From positions 310,001-374,000 of the forward strand of contig NZ_FOZX01000001.1 of NCBI RefSeq assembly GCF_900116135.1: 64,000 bases of DNA, given 5' to 3'. Source of the DNA: Saccharopolyspora flava (GTDB lineage Bacteria > Actinomycetota > Actinomycetes > Mycobacteriales > Pseudonocardiaceae). Position numbers and translations under genes: made by a program. The notes beneath the pieces are model-generated. The model searched no databases. It saw only the letters and a list, made by a program, of their open reading frames with translations, and had not been told where the DNA came from. This document shows positions 10,137 to 20,775 of this stretch, piece by piece (position 1 is the first letter of the stretch; each line of letters begins with the position of its first letter).

Positions 10137-10903
10137 GCCGCCTGGAGGTCCGCGACCTGGCGGCCGGATACCGGCGCCACCGCGTCGTTTCCGGCGTCTC
10201 CACCACAGTGGACGGTGGCGGCTGGCTGGGCATCATCGGGCCGAACGGGGCGGGCAAGTCCACGCTGCTCAAGGCCATCGCCGGCCTGCTCCCGCACACC
10301 GGGGAGGTGCGGGTCGGCGGGCGCGCGCTGACGTCGCTGCCGCGCCGGGAACGCGCCCGCACCCTCGCCTACGCCCCGCAGATCCCGCAGCTGCCGATGG
10401 GGCTCACCGTCACCGACTACGTGCTGCTCGGCCGCACCCCGCACCTCGGCCCGCTGGGCCGGGAAGGCCGCCGCGACCTGGCGGTCGTCGAGGAACTGCT
10501 CGCCCGCCTGGACCTGACGGACCTGGCCGGACGGGCGCTGCACACGCTCTCCGGCGGCGAGCGGCAGCGCACCGTGCTGGCCCGGGCGCTGGCGCAGCGC
10601 GCCGGGGTCCTGCTGCTCGACGAACCCACCACCGGCCTGGACATCGGCCACGCGCAGACCCTGCTCGACCTGGTCGACGAGCTGCGCGCGGAGCTGGGCA
10701 CCACGGTCGTGACCACGCTGCACGACCTGACGCTGGCCGCCCAGTACTCCGAGCGCGTGCTGCTGCTCGACGACGGCGCGGTGGCCGCCGAGGGCACCCC
10801 CGGCGAGGTCCTCACCCCGGCGTCCCTCGCCGAGCGCTACGCCGCCCGAGTCACCGTCCTGCACACCCCCGACGGCTCGCCGGTGATCGCCCCGACCCGT
10901 TAG
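10133..10903 (+). CDS. FepC/BtuD-like ABC importer ATPase
   Basis: 256 residues. Walker A GPNGAGKST (near 37), Q-loop in YAPQIPQLPMG (near 83), signature LSGGERQR (near 140), Walker B VLLLDEPTTGLD (near 160) and the switch histidine in TTLHDLTLA (near 198) are all intact. It powers the importer encoded by the two preceding genes and is coupled to the permease by an ATGA overlap. Its last bases overlap the stop of the convergent asparagine synthetase gene, leaving no room for a conventional terminator. Confidence 0.95.
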   Translation: MSRLEVRDLAAGYRRHRVVSGVSTTVDGGGWLGIIGPNGAGKSTLLKAIAGLLPHTGEVRVGGRALTSLPRRERARTLAYAPQIPQLPMGLTVTDYVLLGRTPHLGPLGREGRRDLAVVEELLARLDLTDLAGRALHTLSGGERQRTVLARALAQRAGVLLLDEPTTGLDIGHAQTLLDLVDELRAELGTTVVTTLHDLTLAAQYSERVLLLDDGAVAAEGTPGEVLTPASLAERYAARVTVLHTPDGSPVIAPTR

Positions 10904-12402
10904 GTCGTGGCGAAGCGGGTGAGGACCGCTTCCGGGCGGATCCCGTCGAGGTGGTGGCGGAATGCGCGGTGGTAGGCCAGTTCCTCGCGGGTGCGCACCG
11001 GGGCGTCGGTGGCGGCGAGCTCGGCTTCGGTGATGCGCTGCTCCCAGTACGGGGTGAGCAGGTCCTGGGCGCCGCTGCCGGTGCCGAACTGCTCCTTGCG
11101 CCGCCACAGCAGCTCCTCGGGCAGCCATCCGGTGAAAGCCCTTCGCAGGTGGGCCTTTTCGACTCCGTCCTCCAGCGCCTTGAACTCCTCCGGCAGCGAC
11201 GTGGCGTGCGCGACGACCTCGGTGTCGAGGAACGGGACGCGGGCCTCCAGGCCGTGCGCCATCGTGACCCGGTCGCAGCGCTGCAGGTTCAGCCCGTGCA
11301 GCGCGCCGAGCGTGCGGGACAGCTCGTCCTGCAGGTCGTCGGCGTGCGCGCGGTGGTAGTAGCCGTACCCGGCGAACAGCTCGTCGGCGCCCTCCCCGGT
11401 CAGCACCGCCTTGACGTGCTCGGCGGCGAGCTCGGCGAGGAACCAGTTGGGCACCGCGCTGCGGATCAGGCTCGCGTCGAACGACTCCACCGAGGCCACC
11501 ACGTCGTCCAGCGCGGCCACCGCCCGCCGCGCGTCGAAGACGGCCTCGTGGTGCTCGGTGCCGAGGTGCTCGGCCGCGGCGCGGGCCGCGAGCAGGTCCG
11601 GCGAGCCCTCGGTGCCGACCGCGAAGGTCTTCAGCCTCGTGCCCGCCTCCGCGCACTCCGCGGCGGCGATCGCGGCCACCACGCTGGAGTCCAGGCCGCC
11701 GGAGAGGAACACGCCGACCTCGACGTCGGCCATCAGGTGCCGCCGCACCGAGTCGACCAGCACCTCCCGGGTCGCCTTCTCGACGACCTCGGCCGGCAGA
11801 TCCGCCCAGCTCGGCAGCTCCCCGAGGTCCGGTGCCGGGTCGGCGAAGCGGCCCAGGCCGTCCTCCGGGGTCCACCAGCAGCCCGGCGGGAACGTCTCCA
11901 CCGCGGGCCGCACAGCGGCCGGGAACGCGCGCAGCTCGGAAGCGAAGTACCGGACGCCGCCCGACTCCGCCCAGTACAGCGGCTTGATGCCGAGCCGGTC
12001 GCGAGCGGCCACGAAACGACCGCCGGGTTCGGCCGCGCACAGCGCCCACATGCCCCGCAGCTCGGCCAGCGCGCCGGGACCCCGCCGGCGCAGCAGCACC
12101 AGCGCGGCCTCGCTGTCCGAGGACGTCCGGAACTCGTGCTCGCCGAGCTCCGCGCGCAGCTCGGCGTGGTTGTAGATCTCCCCGTTGCAGACCAGCGACC
12201 ACCCGTCGGCCGCGGTGAGCGGCTGCCTCCCGCCGTCGAGATCGACCAGCGACAGCCGGGTGTGCCCGAGCCACGCGTGCGCACCGACCGGCAGCCGATC
12301 GCGGTCGTCCGGGCCGCGGTGCGCCAGCTCGGCGAGCATCCGCTCCCCGGTGTTCGCGGCGGGCCGGGTCAGCGGGTGGTGAAGGGCGGCGATTCCACAC
12401 AT
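10900..12402 (-). CDS. asnB: Asparagine synthetase (glutamine-hydrolysing), short type
   Basis: 500 residues from the ATG at 12402, chosen because it places the catalytic Cys2 directly after Met (MCGIAALHHP), as class II glutamine amidotransferases require. The amidotransferase domain has LAHRGPDDRD, LVCNGEIYNH and SSDSEA; the synthetase domain has the PP-loop FLSGGLDSS and LTGEGADELFAGYGYY. The enzyme makes asparagine from aspartate, glutamine and ATP. It is shorter than E. coli AsnB (about 554), so a specialised AsnB-like amidotransferase cannot be excluded, but the genes around it show no natural-product pathway. No clear ribosome site is visible. It is divergent from the IclR gene. Confidence 0.88.
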   Translation of the reverse strand: MCGIAALHHPLTRPAANTGERMLAELAHRGPDDRDRLPVGAHAWLGHTRLSLVDLDGGRQPLTAADGWSLVCNGEIYNHAELRAELGEHEFRTSSDSEAALVLLRRRGPGALAELRGMWALCAAEPGGRFVAARDRLGIKPLYWAESGGVRYFASELRAFPAAVRPAVETFPPGCWWTPEDGLGRFADPAPDLGELPSWADLPAEVVEKATREVLVDSVRRHLMADVEVGVFLSGGLDSSVVAAIAAAECAEAGTRLKTFAVGTEGSPDLLAARAAAEHLGTEHHEAVFDARRAVAALDDVVASVESFDASLIRSAVPNWFLAELAAEHVKAVLTGEGADELFAGYGYYHRAHADDLQDELSRTLGALHGLNLQRCDRVTMAHGLEARVPFLDTEVVAHATSLPEEFKALEDGVEKAHLRRAFTGWLPEELLWRRKEQFGTGSGAQDLLTPYWEQRITEAELAATDAPVRTREELAYHRAFRHHLDGIRPEAVLTRFATT

Positions 12403-12434
12403 GGGAGACGACCGTAGGCAGCGCGGGCTCATCG

Positions 12435-12450
12435 AGCAACGACTGTTGCT
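12435..12450. promoter_or_regulatory. Perfect dyad between asnB and the IclR gene, possible operator
   Basis: AGCAAC-GACT-GTTGCT is a perfect 6-bp inverted repeat in the 78-bp divergent gap. Its position suits a site through which the IclR-type regulator controls itself, asnB or both. The assignment rests on symmetry and location only. Confidence 0.4.
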
Positions 12451-12480
12451 GCATACGCACGATCATGACATCGTGAGGCC

Positions 12481-13236
12481 GTGACCACCGAGAACTTGAG
12501 CAGCGTCCACCGGGCGCTCGACGTGCTGCGAGCCCTGGGATCGGGGCCGCAGCGGGTGCAGGGCGTCGCCGACGCGCTCGGCAAGGAGAAGACGCAGGTC
12601 TCCCGCACGCTGAAGGCCCTCGCCGAGAGCGGGTTCGTGGAGCGCGACCCGGACAGCCTGGAGTACCGGCTGGGCTGGCAGCTGTTCGCGCTGGCCGGGG
12701 CCGCCAGCGACAGCCGCCTGCTGCGGCAGGCGGCACCCGTGCTGCGCTCACTGATGCGCTCGGTCGGCGAAGCCGCCTACCTGACCGTGCTCAGCGGCAA
12801 CGCGGCCGTCACGGTCCTCGCCGAACGTCCCGGGCACGCGCTGCAGGCGCACGAGTGGATCGGCCGCCTGTCCCCGCTCAACTGCACCTCCAGCGGCCGC
12901 GCCCTGCTGCTCGGGCGACCCGACGAGGAGGTCGACGCCCTGCTCGCGGCCCAGCCCGACCCGCTGCCCGGCACCGAACGCGCCCCGCGCACCCCCGACG
13001 ACGTCCGCGCCCGCCTGGCCACCGAGCGCGAAGCCGGGCACAGCACAGCCGTCGAGGAGACCGAGCCGGGCCTGGTCGCGGTCGCCGCCCCGGTCCGCGA
13101 CTTCACCGGCAGCACCATCGCCGCCCTCAACATCTCAGGCCCGACGCTCCGCCTCGGTCCCAACGACCTCACCGCCGCAGCCACCGCGGTCACCCGCGCC
13201 GCCGACCACCTCTCCCACACCCTCGGCGCCCCCTGA
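12481..13236 (+). CDS. IclR-family transcriptional regulator
   Basis: 251 residues. An N-terminal winged helix-turn-helix (residues about 8-60, with VQGVADALGKEKTQVSRTLK) is followed by an IclR effector-binding domain with ALQAHEWIGRLSPLNCTSSGRALLLG. A GTG start at 12481 follows GTGAGG. The gene is transcribed away from the asparagine synthetase gene, so control of amino-acid or nitrogen metabolism is plausible. The effector is unknown. Confidence 0.9.
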   Translation: MTTENLSSVHRALDVLRALGSGPQRVQGVADALGKEKTQVSRTLKALAESGFVERDPDSLEYRLGWQLFALAGAASDSRLLRQAAPVLRSLMRSVGEAAYLTVLSGNAAVTVLAERPGHALQAHEWIGRLSPLNCTSSGRALLLGRPDEEVDALLAAQPDPLPGTERAPRTPDDVRARLATEREAGHSTAVEETEPGLVAVAAPVRDFTGSTIAALNISGPTLRLGPNDLTAAATAVTRAADHLSHTLGAP

Positions 13237-13336
13237 GTCCACAACTCCCCGCCCAACCCCGACGTCCCGGCGTCCACCGAAACCGGAGTCCCCGACTTCC
13301 CTTGAAATCGGGGGTTCTCGGGGCGCGAGTGGTTAC

Positions 13337-13415
13337 CAGGGGACAGTTTTAGCCAGAATCGCCCGGGATTTCACCCCTCAGATCCCGGGCGATTCTGGCT
13401 AAAACTGTCCCCGCT
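13337..13415. repeat. Long perfect hairpin with CAGTTTT/AAAACTG arms, copy 1
   Basis: A 31-bp perfect stem (13340-13370 against 13383-13413) encloses a 12-base loop. The arm begins GGGGACAGTTTTAGCC and closes with the exact complement. It lies between the 3' ends of the IclR gene and lgt. The T-run is in the left arm and the A-run in the right arm, the reverse of a bidirectional intrinsic terminator. It shares its arm ends with the elements at 28144 and 44112 but not its core. Confidence 0.85.
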
Positions 13416-13446
13416 GCAGCGCCTCCGCCCTCGGCTGCACAGCGAA

Positions 13447-13481
13447 GAGGCCGCGGGCTCCGGTTGGGAGTCCGCGGCCTC
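13447..13481 (-). terminator. Hairpin 3' of lgt, probable terminator
   Basis: GAGGCCGCGG pairs with CCGCGGCCTC and an inner CTCC pairs with GGAG, giving a strong stem 16 bases beyond the lgt stop. A clear U-run is missing, as is common in actinobacteria. Confidence 0.6.
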
Positions 13482-13496
13482 GTGATGGTGCCGGGG

Positions 13497-14660
13497 TCAG
13501 GACTGGCTCTTGACGTCCTTGTCGGAGGGCGCCGAGGAGGCCTCGTCCTCGGTCGAGCCGGAGTTGTCCTCGTCTGGCGCGGTTTCGCTTGGTGACTCGG
13601 TGTTCGAGTCCGTCGAATCCTTCGAGTCCGTCAAGTTCGAGTCCGTCGAATCCTTCGAGTCCGTCGAGCCCTTTGAGTCCGGGGTGGTCTTGTCCTCGGT
13701 GGCCTTCGAATCTCCGGACTTCGGCTCCTCGGTGTCCGAGTCGTCCGAGGGTTCCACGGTGGACGGGATGTCCTCCGGGTAGGGCTTGCCGGCGAGGAGG
13801 GCCGGGTCCTCCCGCTTGCCCCGGACGACCAGCAGGTAGACGACGGCGGCGAGGAACACCAGCAGCGAGGTGAACACGTTGATCCGGATGCCCAGGATGT
13901 GGGTGGCCTCGTCGCTGCGCATCATCTCGATCCACACGCGACCGGCCGTGTACCCGGCGACGTAGAGCGCGAACACGCGGCCGTGGCCCATCCGGAACTT
14001 GCGGTCCGCCCACAGCACGAGCAGGAACACGCCCACGTTCCAGATCAGCTCGTAGAGGAACGTCGGGTGCACCACGGTGATCGGCGTCGGGTCGACGGCC
14101 ACGCCCGCGATCGGGTCGGCCAGCCCGGTCTCCGGGTCGATGCGGCGGTAGATCTCCAGACCCCACGGCACGGTCGTCGGACCGCCGTAGAGCTCCTGGT
14201 TGAACCAGTTGCCGAGCCGCCCGACGGCCTGCGCGAGCACCAGGCCCGGCGCGACGGTGTCGGCGAACGCGGGCAGCGGCACGCCGCGCTGGCGGCAGCC
14301 GATCCAGGCACCCACGGCGCCGAGCGCGACCGCGCCCCAGATGCCGAGGCCGCCCTCCCAGACCTTCAGCGCGTCCAGCGGGTTCTTGTCCGGACCGAAG
14401 TACTTGTACCAGTCGGTGGCCACGTGGTAGAGCCGACCGCCGATGAGGCCGAACGGCACCGCCCACACCGCCACGTCGACGACGGTGCCCTCCCGGCCAC
14501 CGCGCGCGATCCAGCGACGGTTGCTGATCCACACCGCCAGCACGATGCCGACGATGATGCACAGCGCGTACGCGCGCAGCGGAATCGGACCGATGTACCA
14601 AACCCCCTGCGGAGGGCTGGGAATGTTGGCCAGGAACGGCGTCGCCGAAGCAGCATTCAC
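13497..14660 (-). CDS. lgt: Prolipoprotein diacylglyceryl transferase with Ser/Asp-rich C-terminal tail
   Basis: About 387 residues from the GTG at 14660; a GTG at 14699 would add 13. Lgt moves diacylglycerol from phosphatidylglycerol to the lipobox cysteine of prolipoproteins in the membrane. The core has multiple membrane helices, [14 protein letters not shown] and the signature [14 protein letters not shown]. The last ~85 residues are a hydrophilic tail of Ser, Asp, Thr, Glu and Lys with tandem DSKDSTDSN units, absent from enterobacterial Lgt. Actinobacterial Lgt proteins often have charged tails, but the short-period repeat here is notable. The gene lies downstream of trpA, with 105 bp between the trpA stop and the chosen lgt start, and may be co-transcribed. 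lspA, the next enzyme of the same pathway, is at 60.1 kb. Confidence 0.93.
   Translation of the reverse strand: MNAASATPFLANIPSPPQGVWYIGPIPLRAYALCIIVGIVLAVWISNRRWIARGGREGTVVDVAVWAVPFGLIGGRLYHVATDWYKYFGPDKNPLDALKVWEGGLGIWGAVALGAVGAWIGCRQRGVPLPAFADTVAPGLVLAQAVGRLGNWFNQELYGGPTTVPWGLEIYRRIDPETGLADPIAGVAVDPTPITVVHPTFLYELIWNVGVFLLVLWADRKFRMGHGRVFALYVAGYTAGRVWIEMMRSDEATHILGIRINVFTSLLVFLAAVVYLLVVRGKREDPALLAGKPYPEDIPSTVEPSDDSDTEEPKSGDSKATEDKTTPDSKGSTDSKDSTDSNLTDSKDSTDSNTESPSETAPDEDNSGSTEDEASSAPSDKDVKSQS
13603..13665. repeat. 30-bp direct repeat inside the lgt tail
   Basis: A 30-base sequence beginning TTCGAGTCCGTCGAATCC occurs at 13603-13632 and again, unchanged, at 13636-13665, a period of 33 bp (11 codons). 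It encodes the DSKDSTDSN-type repeat of Lgt. In-frame exact repeats of this kind can change in number by slippage. Confidence 0.85.
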
Positions 14661-14765
14661 GCCCACTACGGTATCGGCCGGTCCACGGGCGGTGAGCACC
14701 CCCCACGCGGCATCACGGCCGGACGACGAACCCGAGGCGCCTTCGCGAAGTCGTGGTGCCGGGGA

Positions 14766-15544
14766 TCAGGCCCCGCGCACACCCGCGGCCAGGTCCGCCG
14801 CGAGCTCCCGGACGCCGTCGGGGCCGTCCTGCTCGGCGCGGGTGACGAACGCCGAGCCGACGATCACGCCGTCGGCGAAGCGCGCCACCTCGGCGGCCTG
14901 CTCGCGCGAGCGCACGCCCAGGCCGACGCCGATCGGCAGGTCGGTGTGCGCGCGGGTGCGCTCCACCAGCCCGGACGCGGCGGAGCCGACCGAGTCGCGC
15001 GCACCGGTCACGCCCATCACGGAGGTGGCGTAGACGAAGCCGCTGCTGGACTTGGCGGTCAGCGCCAGCCGCTCCTCGGTGGACGAGGGCGCGACCAGGA
15101 AGATCCGGTCCAGCCCGTGCTCGTCGGTGGCGGCGATCCAGTCCTCGCCCTCGTCGGGGATGAGGTCCGGGGTGATGACGCCGAGCCCGCCCGCGGCCTT
15201 GAGATCGCGGGCGAAGGCGTTCACGCCGTAGCGGTGCACGGGGTTCCAGTAGGTCATCACGACCGGCCGGCCACCGGCCTCGGCGATGCTGGAGACGACG
15301 TCGAAGACCTGCCGCACCCGGAAGCCGGCCCGCAGCGCGGTCTCGCTGGCGGCCTGGATCGTGGGCCCGTCCATCACCGGGTCGGAGAACGGCAGCCCGA
15401 CCTCGACGATGTCGCAGCCGCCCTCGACCATCGCCTTGAGCAGCTCCTGGCTGCCCTCGACGGTCGGGTACCCGGCGGGCAGGTAGCCGATCAGCGCCGC
15501 CCGGGATTCCCCGCGGCACGCCGCAAACACCTCACGCAGGCTCA

Positions 15545-15545
<1 letters not shown>
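14766..15545 (-). CDS. trpA: Tryptophan synthase alpha subunit
   Basis: 259 residues. TrpA cleaves indole-3-glycerol phosphate and channels indole to TrpB. The catalytic Glu region EVGLPFSDPVMDGPTIQ and the Asp-containing loop (GVITPDLIPDEGEDW) are present, as is the phosphate-binding GVGLGVRSREQ near the C-terminus. The ATG start shares one base with the trpB stop (TGATG), so translation is coupled. Confidence 0.96.
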
Positions 15546-16804
<1,259 letters not shown>

Positions 16805-16844
16805 TGCCTTACCTCCTGTGCTTCGCACGCCGCGCCGTCGAACC

Positions 16845-17657
16845 TCAGCGGCTCGGACGCGGACATGCCGGGTGCGACCCGGCGGTCACCAGCTGGTTCA
16901 CCGCCGACTTCGGGTTGTCGCTGGTCACCAGGCCCTCGCCGACCAGCACGGCGTCGGCGCCGGAACCCGCGTAGGCCATCAGGTCGCTGGGACCGCGCAC
17001 TCCGGACTCGGCGACCTTGAGGACGTCCTGCGGCAGCCCCGGAGCGATCCGGCCGAACACGTCGCGGTCGACCTCGAGCGTATGCAGGTTGCGGGCGTTG
17101 ATGCCAATGATTTTCGCGCCCGCCTCCAGCGCCCGGTCGGACTCCTCGGCGGTGTGCACCTCGACCAGCGCGGCCATGCCCAGCGACTCGACCCGGTCGA
17201 GCAGCGCCTCCAGCACGTTCTGCTCCAGGGCGGACACGATGAGCAGCACCATGTCCGCGCCGTGCGCGCGGGCCTCGTGCACCTGGTACGGGCTGACCAC
17301 GAAGTCCTTGCGCAGGATCGGCGTGCCCGGGACGCGCTTGCGCACCGAATCCAGGTCGGCCAGCGAACCGCCGAAGCGGCGCTGCTCGGTGAGCACGCTG
17401 ATCACGCGGGCACCCGCGTCGGCGTAGTCGGCGGCCAGATCGGCCGGCTCGGCGATCTCGGCCAGCTCGCCCTTGGACGGGCTGCGCCGCTTGACCTCGG
17501 CGATGACGCCCACGCCCTGCGACTTCAGCGCCGCGAGCACGTCGTGCGGCGGCGCGGCGGCCGCCGACAGCTGCTTGATCTCGTCGAACGGAATCGCCGA
17601 CTCGCGGACCGCGAGATCCTCGCGGACGCCTTCGATGATGTCTTCCAGAACGGTCAC
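16845..17657 (-). CDS. trpC: Indole-3-glycerol phosphate synthase
   Basis: 270 residues, a single-domain TrpC without a fused TrpF. Landmarks are [13 protein letters not shown] (catalytic Lys), [27 protein letters not shown] and [11 protein letters not shown]. It closes the indole ring from CdRP. The GTG start overlaps the stop of a 30-codon ORF (17654-17746) as GTGA. No trpF gene lies in the operon, which fits PriA at 21.9 kb doing that step. Confidence 0.96.
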   Translation of the reverse strand: MTVLEDIIEGVREDLAVRESAIPFDEIKQLSAAAAPPHDVLAALKSQGVGVIAEVKRRSPSKGELAEIAEPADLAADYADAGARVISVLTEQRRFGGSLADLDSVRKRVPGTPILRKDFVVSPYQVHEARAHGADMVLLIVSALEQNVLEALLDRVESLGMAALVEVHTAEESDRALEAGAKIIGINARNLHTLEVDRDVFGRIAPGLPQDVLKVAESGVRGPSDLMAYAGSGADAVLVGEGLVTSDNPKSAVNQLVTAGSHPACPRPSR

Positions 17658-17746
17658 GCGAACACCTCGCCGGCTGTGCCCCGAACACTCACCCGCAATG
17701 CCCAGACCCTGCTGAATGCGCGGTTGAACTCATTGCGCTCGATCAC
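17654..17746 (-). CDS. 30-residue ORF translationally coupled to trpC
   Basis: This reading frame starts with GTG after the strong ribosome site GGAAGGGGAG, four bases upstream. Its stop overlaps the trpC start as GTGA. The product (begins [15 protein letters not shown], ends TAGEVFA) has one Trp, so it is not a classical Trp-rich attenuator peptide. Its charged, amphipathic character (R/F/V rich) and near-perfect coupling suggest it is translated, either as a small functional protein or as a device that sets trpC translation. I do not recognise a family. The ribosome site and overlap are direct observations; expression is inferred. Confidence 0.6.
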   Translation of the reverse strand: MIERNEFNRAFSRVWALRVSVRGTAGEVFA

Positions 17747-17802
17747 GACACTCCCCTTCCCGCCGTGCCGTCGCATGGCCGATGCTAAACCTCACCAATC
17801 GA

Positions 17803-17818
17803 CCCCCTTACCAAGGGG
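17803..17818 (-). promoter_or_regulatory. Small hairpin upstream of the trpC-coupled ORF
   Basis: CCCCTT pairs with AAGGGG around a 3-base loop, about 60 bases before the ORF start at 17746, in the gap between the Trp-operon membrane protein gene and trpC. No U-run follows, so a terminator is unlikely. It may shape the mRNA around the ribosome site. Confidence 0.3.
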
Positions 17819-17923
17819 TGGGCCCGGAGTCCCAGCGCAACAAGGACCTTCGGCCCTGGCCTCACGCGGGAAGAACCGCTCCGGAGGACGTCGAACAACA
17901 GTTTTGATGGTGCTGGAGATCCT

Positions 17924-18523
17924 TCAGCGATCGTCTTCGTCGGTGGGATCGCGACCGGCGTCCAGTTCGTTCCACAACCGCCTGTCCGGATCCTGGGATT
18001 TCTGCTCCTTCGCGGCGCCCGGCGCGGAGTAGCGCGCACCCATCGCGGGCATCCGGCCCGCGCGCACCACCACCAGCACACCGGCCACCAGCAGCAGCAC
18101 CGCGCCCAGCACCATGAGGCCGGGGCCGATCACCGACGTGGAGGCGTAGCCGATCGAAGTGCTGCCGGGTGGGGCGCCATCGGGCAGGTAGGCGAACCAG
18201 TTGCCCCTGAACATGGTGTAGCTGCGCCAGACCAGCAGCGCACCGGCCAGCGCGATCAGCAGCCCCACCACGCGGCGCAGCAGTCCTCCGGTGGCCAGCA
18301 CCGCGGCCACCGCGGCCAGCGCCGCCAGCGCCATCGGCACGAGCTCCGGGCGGAGTACGGCACCGGTCGCGGTGCTGGTGGTGTCCGTGCCCATCGGCGT
18401 CCGGAACAGCTGCTCGACCCAGGTCAGGCCCGAGGCGGCCCACAGCGCTCCGGCCCCGGCCAGCACCAGCAGCAGCACCGCCCAGAGCAGTCCCTTCGAG
18501 CGCGGCTCAGACGCGCTGGTCAA
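17924..18523 (-). CDS. Trp biosynthesis-associated membrane protein (Trp_oprn_chp family)
   Basis: 199 residues, four membrane helices ([74 protein letters not shown]), an extracytoplasmic loop with [12 protein letters not shown], and a charged C-terminal tail. This family is found in actinobacterial trp operons between trpE and trpC, and its function is unknown. The start overlaps the end of trpE by 17 bases. Confidence 0.88.
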   Translation of the reverse strand: MTSASEPRSKGLLWAVLLLVLAGAGALWAASGLTWVEQLFRTPMGTDTTSTATGAVLRPELVPMALAALAAVAAVLATGGLLRRVVGLLIALAGALLVWRSYTMFRGNWFAYLPDGAPPGSTSIGYASTSVIGPGLMVLGAVLLLVAGVLVVVRAGRMPAMGARYSAPGAAKEQKSQDPDRRLWNELDAGRDPTDEDDR

Positions 18524-20078
18524 CGCGATCCTCCTGGTCGGCGGGGGCCGTCAGCGTCCCGGCCGTGGCCACCGCGTTGAGCACCGCGCGGGCCTTGTTC
18601 AGGCACTCCTGGTCCTCGGCCACCGGGTCCGAGTCGGCCACGATGCCGCCCCCGGCCTGCACATAGGCGCGGCCGTCGCGGACCAGCGCGGTGCGGATCG
18701 CGATGGCGGTGTCGGCGTTGCCCGCGAAGTCGAGGTAGCCGACCACGCCGCCGTACTGGGCGCGCCGCGTCGGCTCCAGCTCCTCGATCAGCTCCAGCGC
18801 GCGCGGCTTCGGCGCGCCCGACAGCGTGCCCGCCGGGAAGCAGGCCGCGACCGCGTCGAAGGCGGTCTTGTCGTCGGCGAGCCGCCCGGTGACGGTGGAG
18901 ACGATGTGCATGACGTGGCTGTAGCGCTCGATGCGGAAGAAGTCGACCACCCGCACCGAGCCCGGGCTGCACACCCGGCCCAGGTCGTTGCGGCCCAGGT
19001 CGACCAGCATCAGGTGCTCGGCCCGCTCCTTCTCGTCGCCGAGCAGGTCCTTCTCCAGCAGCGCGTCCTCGTCCTCGTCGGCGCCGCGCCAGCGGGTGCC
19101 CGCGATCGGGTGCGTGGTGGCCTGCCTGTCCTGCACGGTGACCAGCGATTCCGGGCTGGACCCGACGATGTCGAACGGGCTGCCGCCGTTCGGGTCGTCC
19201 AGCCGCAGCAGGTACATGTACGGGCTCGGGTTGGTGGTGCGCAGGATCCGGTAGATGTCGAGCGCGTCGGCGTCGATGTCCATCTCGAAGCGCTGCGAGA
19301 CCACCACCTGGAACGCCTCACCGGCGCGGATGGCCTCCTTGGCCTTCTCCACCGCCGCGTGGTGCTCCTCGGGCTGCCGCTTGCGGCGGAAGTCCGCCGC
19401 GGGCCGGGCGAACGTCGCGACCGTCGGCGCCGACGGGGTCTGCAGCTGCTCGGTCATCACGTCGAGGCGGCGTACCGCGTCGTCGTAGGCCGCGTCCACC
19501 CGCTCCGGGCTGTCGTCCCAGTTCACCGCGTTGGCGATGAGCGTGATCGTGCCCTCGTGGTGGTCCAGCGCCGCCAGGTCGGTGGCCAGCAGCATCACCA
19601 GCTCGGGGATCTGCAGGTCGTCCTCGGTCAGGTCGGGCAGCCGCTCCAGCCTGCGCACGGTGTCGTAGCCCATGTAGCCGACCATCCCGCCGGTCAGCGG
19701 CGGCAGGCCGGGCAGCGGGTCGGTGTGCAGCAGCCGGACCGTCTCGCGCAGCGCCTCCAGCGGGTCGCCGCTGGAGGGCAGGCCGACCGGCGGCGTGCCG
19801 GTCCAGTGCGCCTCGCCGTCGCGGACGGTGAGGGCGGCGGCGCTGCGGGCCCCGACGAAGGACCATCGCGACCAGGAGCGACCGTTCTCGGCGGACTCGA
19901 ACAGGAACGTGCCGGGGCGGTTCCCGGCGAGCTTGCGGTAGACCCCCAGCGGGGTCTCGTCGTCCGCCAGCAACCGCCGCACCACCGGGATCACCCGGTG
20001 TTCCGCCGCCAGGCTCCGGAACTCCTCGCGTCCTGGGCTCACACTGCCGATCTCACCATCGCCGACCATGCCCGTCAT
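18507..20078 (-). CDS. trpE: Anthranilate synthase component I
   Basis: About 523 residues from the ATG at 20078; an ATG at 20069 and a GTG at 20042 are alternatives. It converts chorismate to anthranilate. The N-terminal domain carries [19 protein letters not shown], with the Leu/Glu-Ser motif of the Trp feedback site; the catalytic domain has [16 protein letters not shown] and [11 protein letters not shown] and ends in [20 protein letters not shown]. It heads a trpE-membrane protein-small ORF-trpC-trpB-trpA cluster. No trpG or trpD is present. The gene is divergent from a TetR regulator. Confidence 0.95.
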   Translation of the reverse strand: MTGMVGDGEIGSVSPGREEFRSLAAEHRVIPVVRRLLADDETPLGVYRKLAGNRPGTFLFESAENGRSWSRWSFVGARSAAALTVRDGEAHWTGTPPVGLPSSGDPLEALRETVRLLHTDPLPGLPPLTGGMVGYMGYDTVRRLERLPDLTEDDLQIPELVMLLATDLAALDHHEGTITLIANAVNWDDSPERVDAAYDDAVRRLDVMTEQLQTPSAPTVATFARPAADFRRKRQPEEHHAAVEKAKEAIRAGEAFQVVVSQRFEMDIDADALDIYRILRTTNPSPYMYLLRLDDPNGGSPFDIVGSSPESLVTVQDRQATTHPIAGTRWRGADEDEDALLEKDLLGDEKERAEHLMLVDLGRNDLGRVCSPGSVRVVDFFRIERYSHVMHIVSTVTGRLADDKTAFDAVAACFPAGTLSGAPKPRALELIEELEPTRRAQYGGVVGYLDFAGNADTAIAIRTALVRDGRAYVQAGGGIVADSDPVAEDQECLNKARAVLNAVATAGTLTAPADQEDRVDQRV

Positions 20079-20154
20079 TGTGCCGCGCAGCCCTCGGCGC
20101 CGGTGCGGGACCTCCGCTTTGCCTCCCCGGTGCCGGTGCCGCGAGGATGGACGG

Positions 20155-20760
20155 GTGAGCACGACCGAACCGAAGCGGCGAGGCCGCAGGCCCCAAGGCG
20201 CCGACACCAAGGAGGCGCTGCTGACCTCGGCCCGCGAGGTGTTCGCCGAGCAGGGCTACGACGGGGCCACCGTCCGCGCCATCGCGGGCAACGCGGGCGT
20301 CGACCCGGCCATGGTGAACCACTGGTTCGGTGGCAAGGAGGGGTTGTTCACCGCGGCGGTGCAGATCCCGATCAACCCCGCCGAGGTCATCTGCGAGGTC
20401 CTCGACGGGCCGCGCGAGCAGATCGGCCAGCGGATCATCCGCCGCTTCGTCACCGCCTGGGACGGCGTCGGCGGCGGGCAGTTCGCGGCCCTGATCCGCA
20501 GCGTCGCCGGCAACGAGCAGGCGGTGGCGATGCTCCGCGAGTTCGTGCAGAACGTGCTGTTCAACCGCCTGGTCGCGGCCCTGGGCGTGGATCGCGGCGA
20601 GATGCGGGTGGCGCTGTGCGGTTCCCAGCTCGTCGGACTGGGCATGGCCCGCTACGTCGTCCGCATCGAGCCGCTGGCCTCGGCCGACGTCGACACCGTC
20701 GCGGCCACCGTCGGCCCCAACCTCCAGCGCTACCTCATCGGCGACCTCGACCTCGCCTGA
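20155..20760 (+). CDS. TetR-family transcriptional regulator
   Basis: 201 residues from the GTG at 20155 (GAGGATGGACG upstream). The helix-turn-helix is in residues 18-60 ([20 protein letters not shown] then [17 protein letters not shown]). The C-terminal ligand domain matches the common actinobacterial TetR C-terminal type with [16 protein letters not shown]. It is divergent from trpE across 76 bp, so it could affect trpE transcription, but the pairing may be incidental. Its 3' end lies 15 bases from the stop of convergent hisI. Confidence 0.9.
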   Translation: MSTTEPKRRGRRPQGADTKEALLTSAREVFAEQGYDGATVRAIAGNAGVDPAMVNHWFGGKEGLFTAAVQIPINPAEVICEVLDGPREQIGQRIIRRFVTAWDGVGGGQFAALIRSVAGNEQAVAMLREFVQNVLFNRLVAALGVDRGEMRVALCGSQLVGLGMARYVVRIEPLASADVDTVAATVGPNLQRYLIGDLDLA

Positions 20761-20775
20761 TCGCGAGGCCCCGGG

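Noticed and set aside
10900-13236. Natural-product (beta-lactam or lasso peptide) biosynthesis around the AsnB-like gene
   Set aside because: The only neighbours are an importer and an IclR regulator; no other biosynthetic genes are near.
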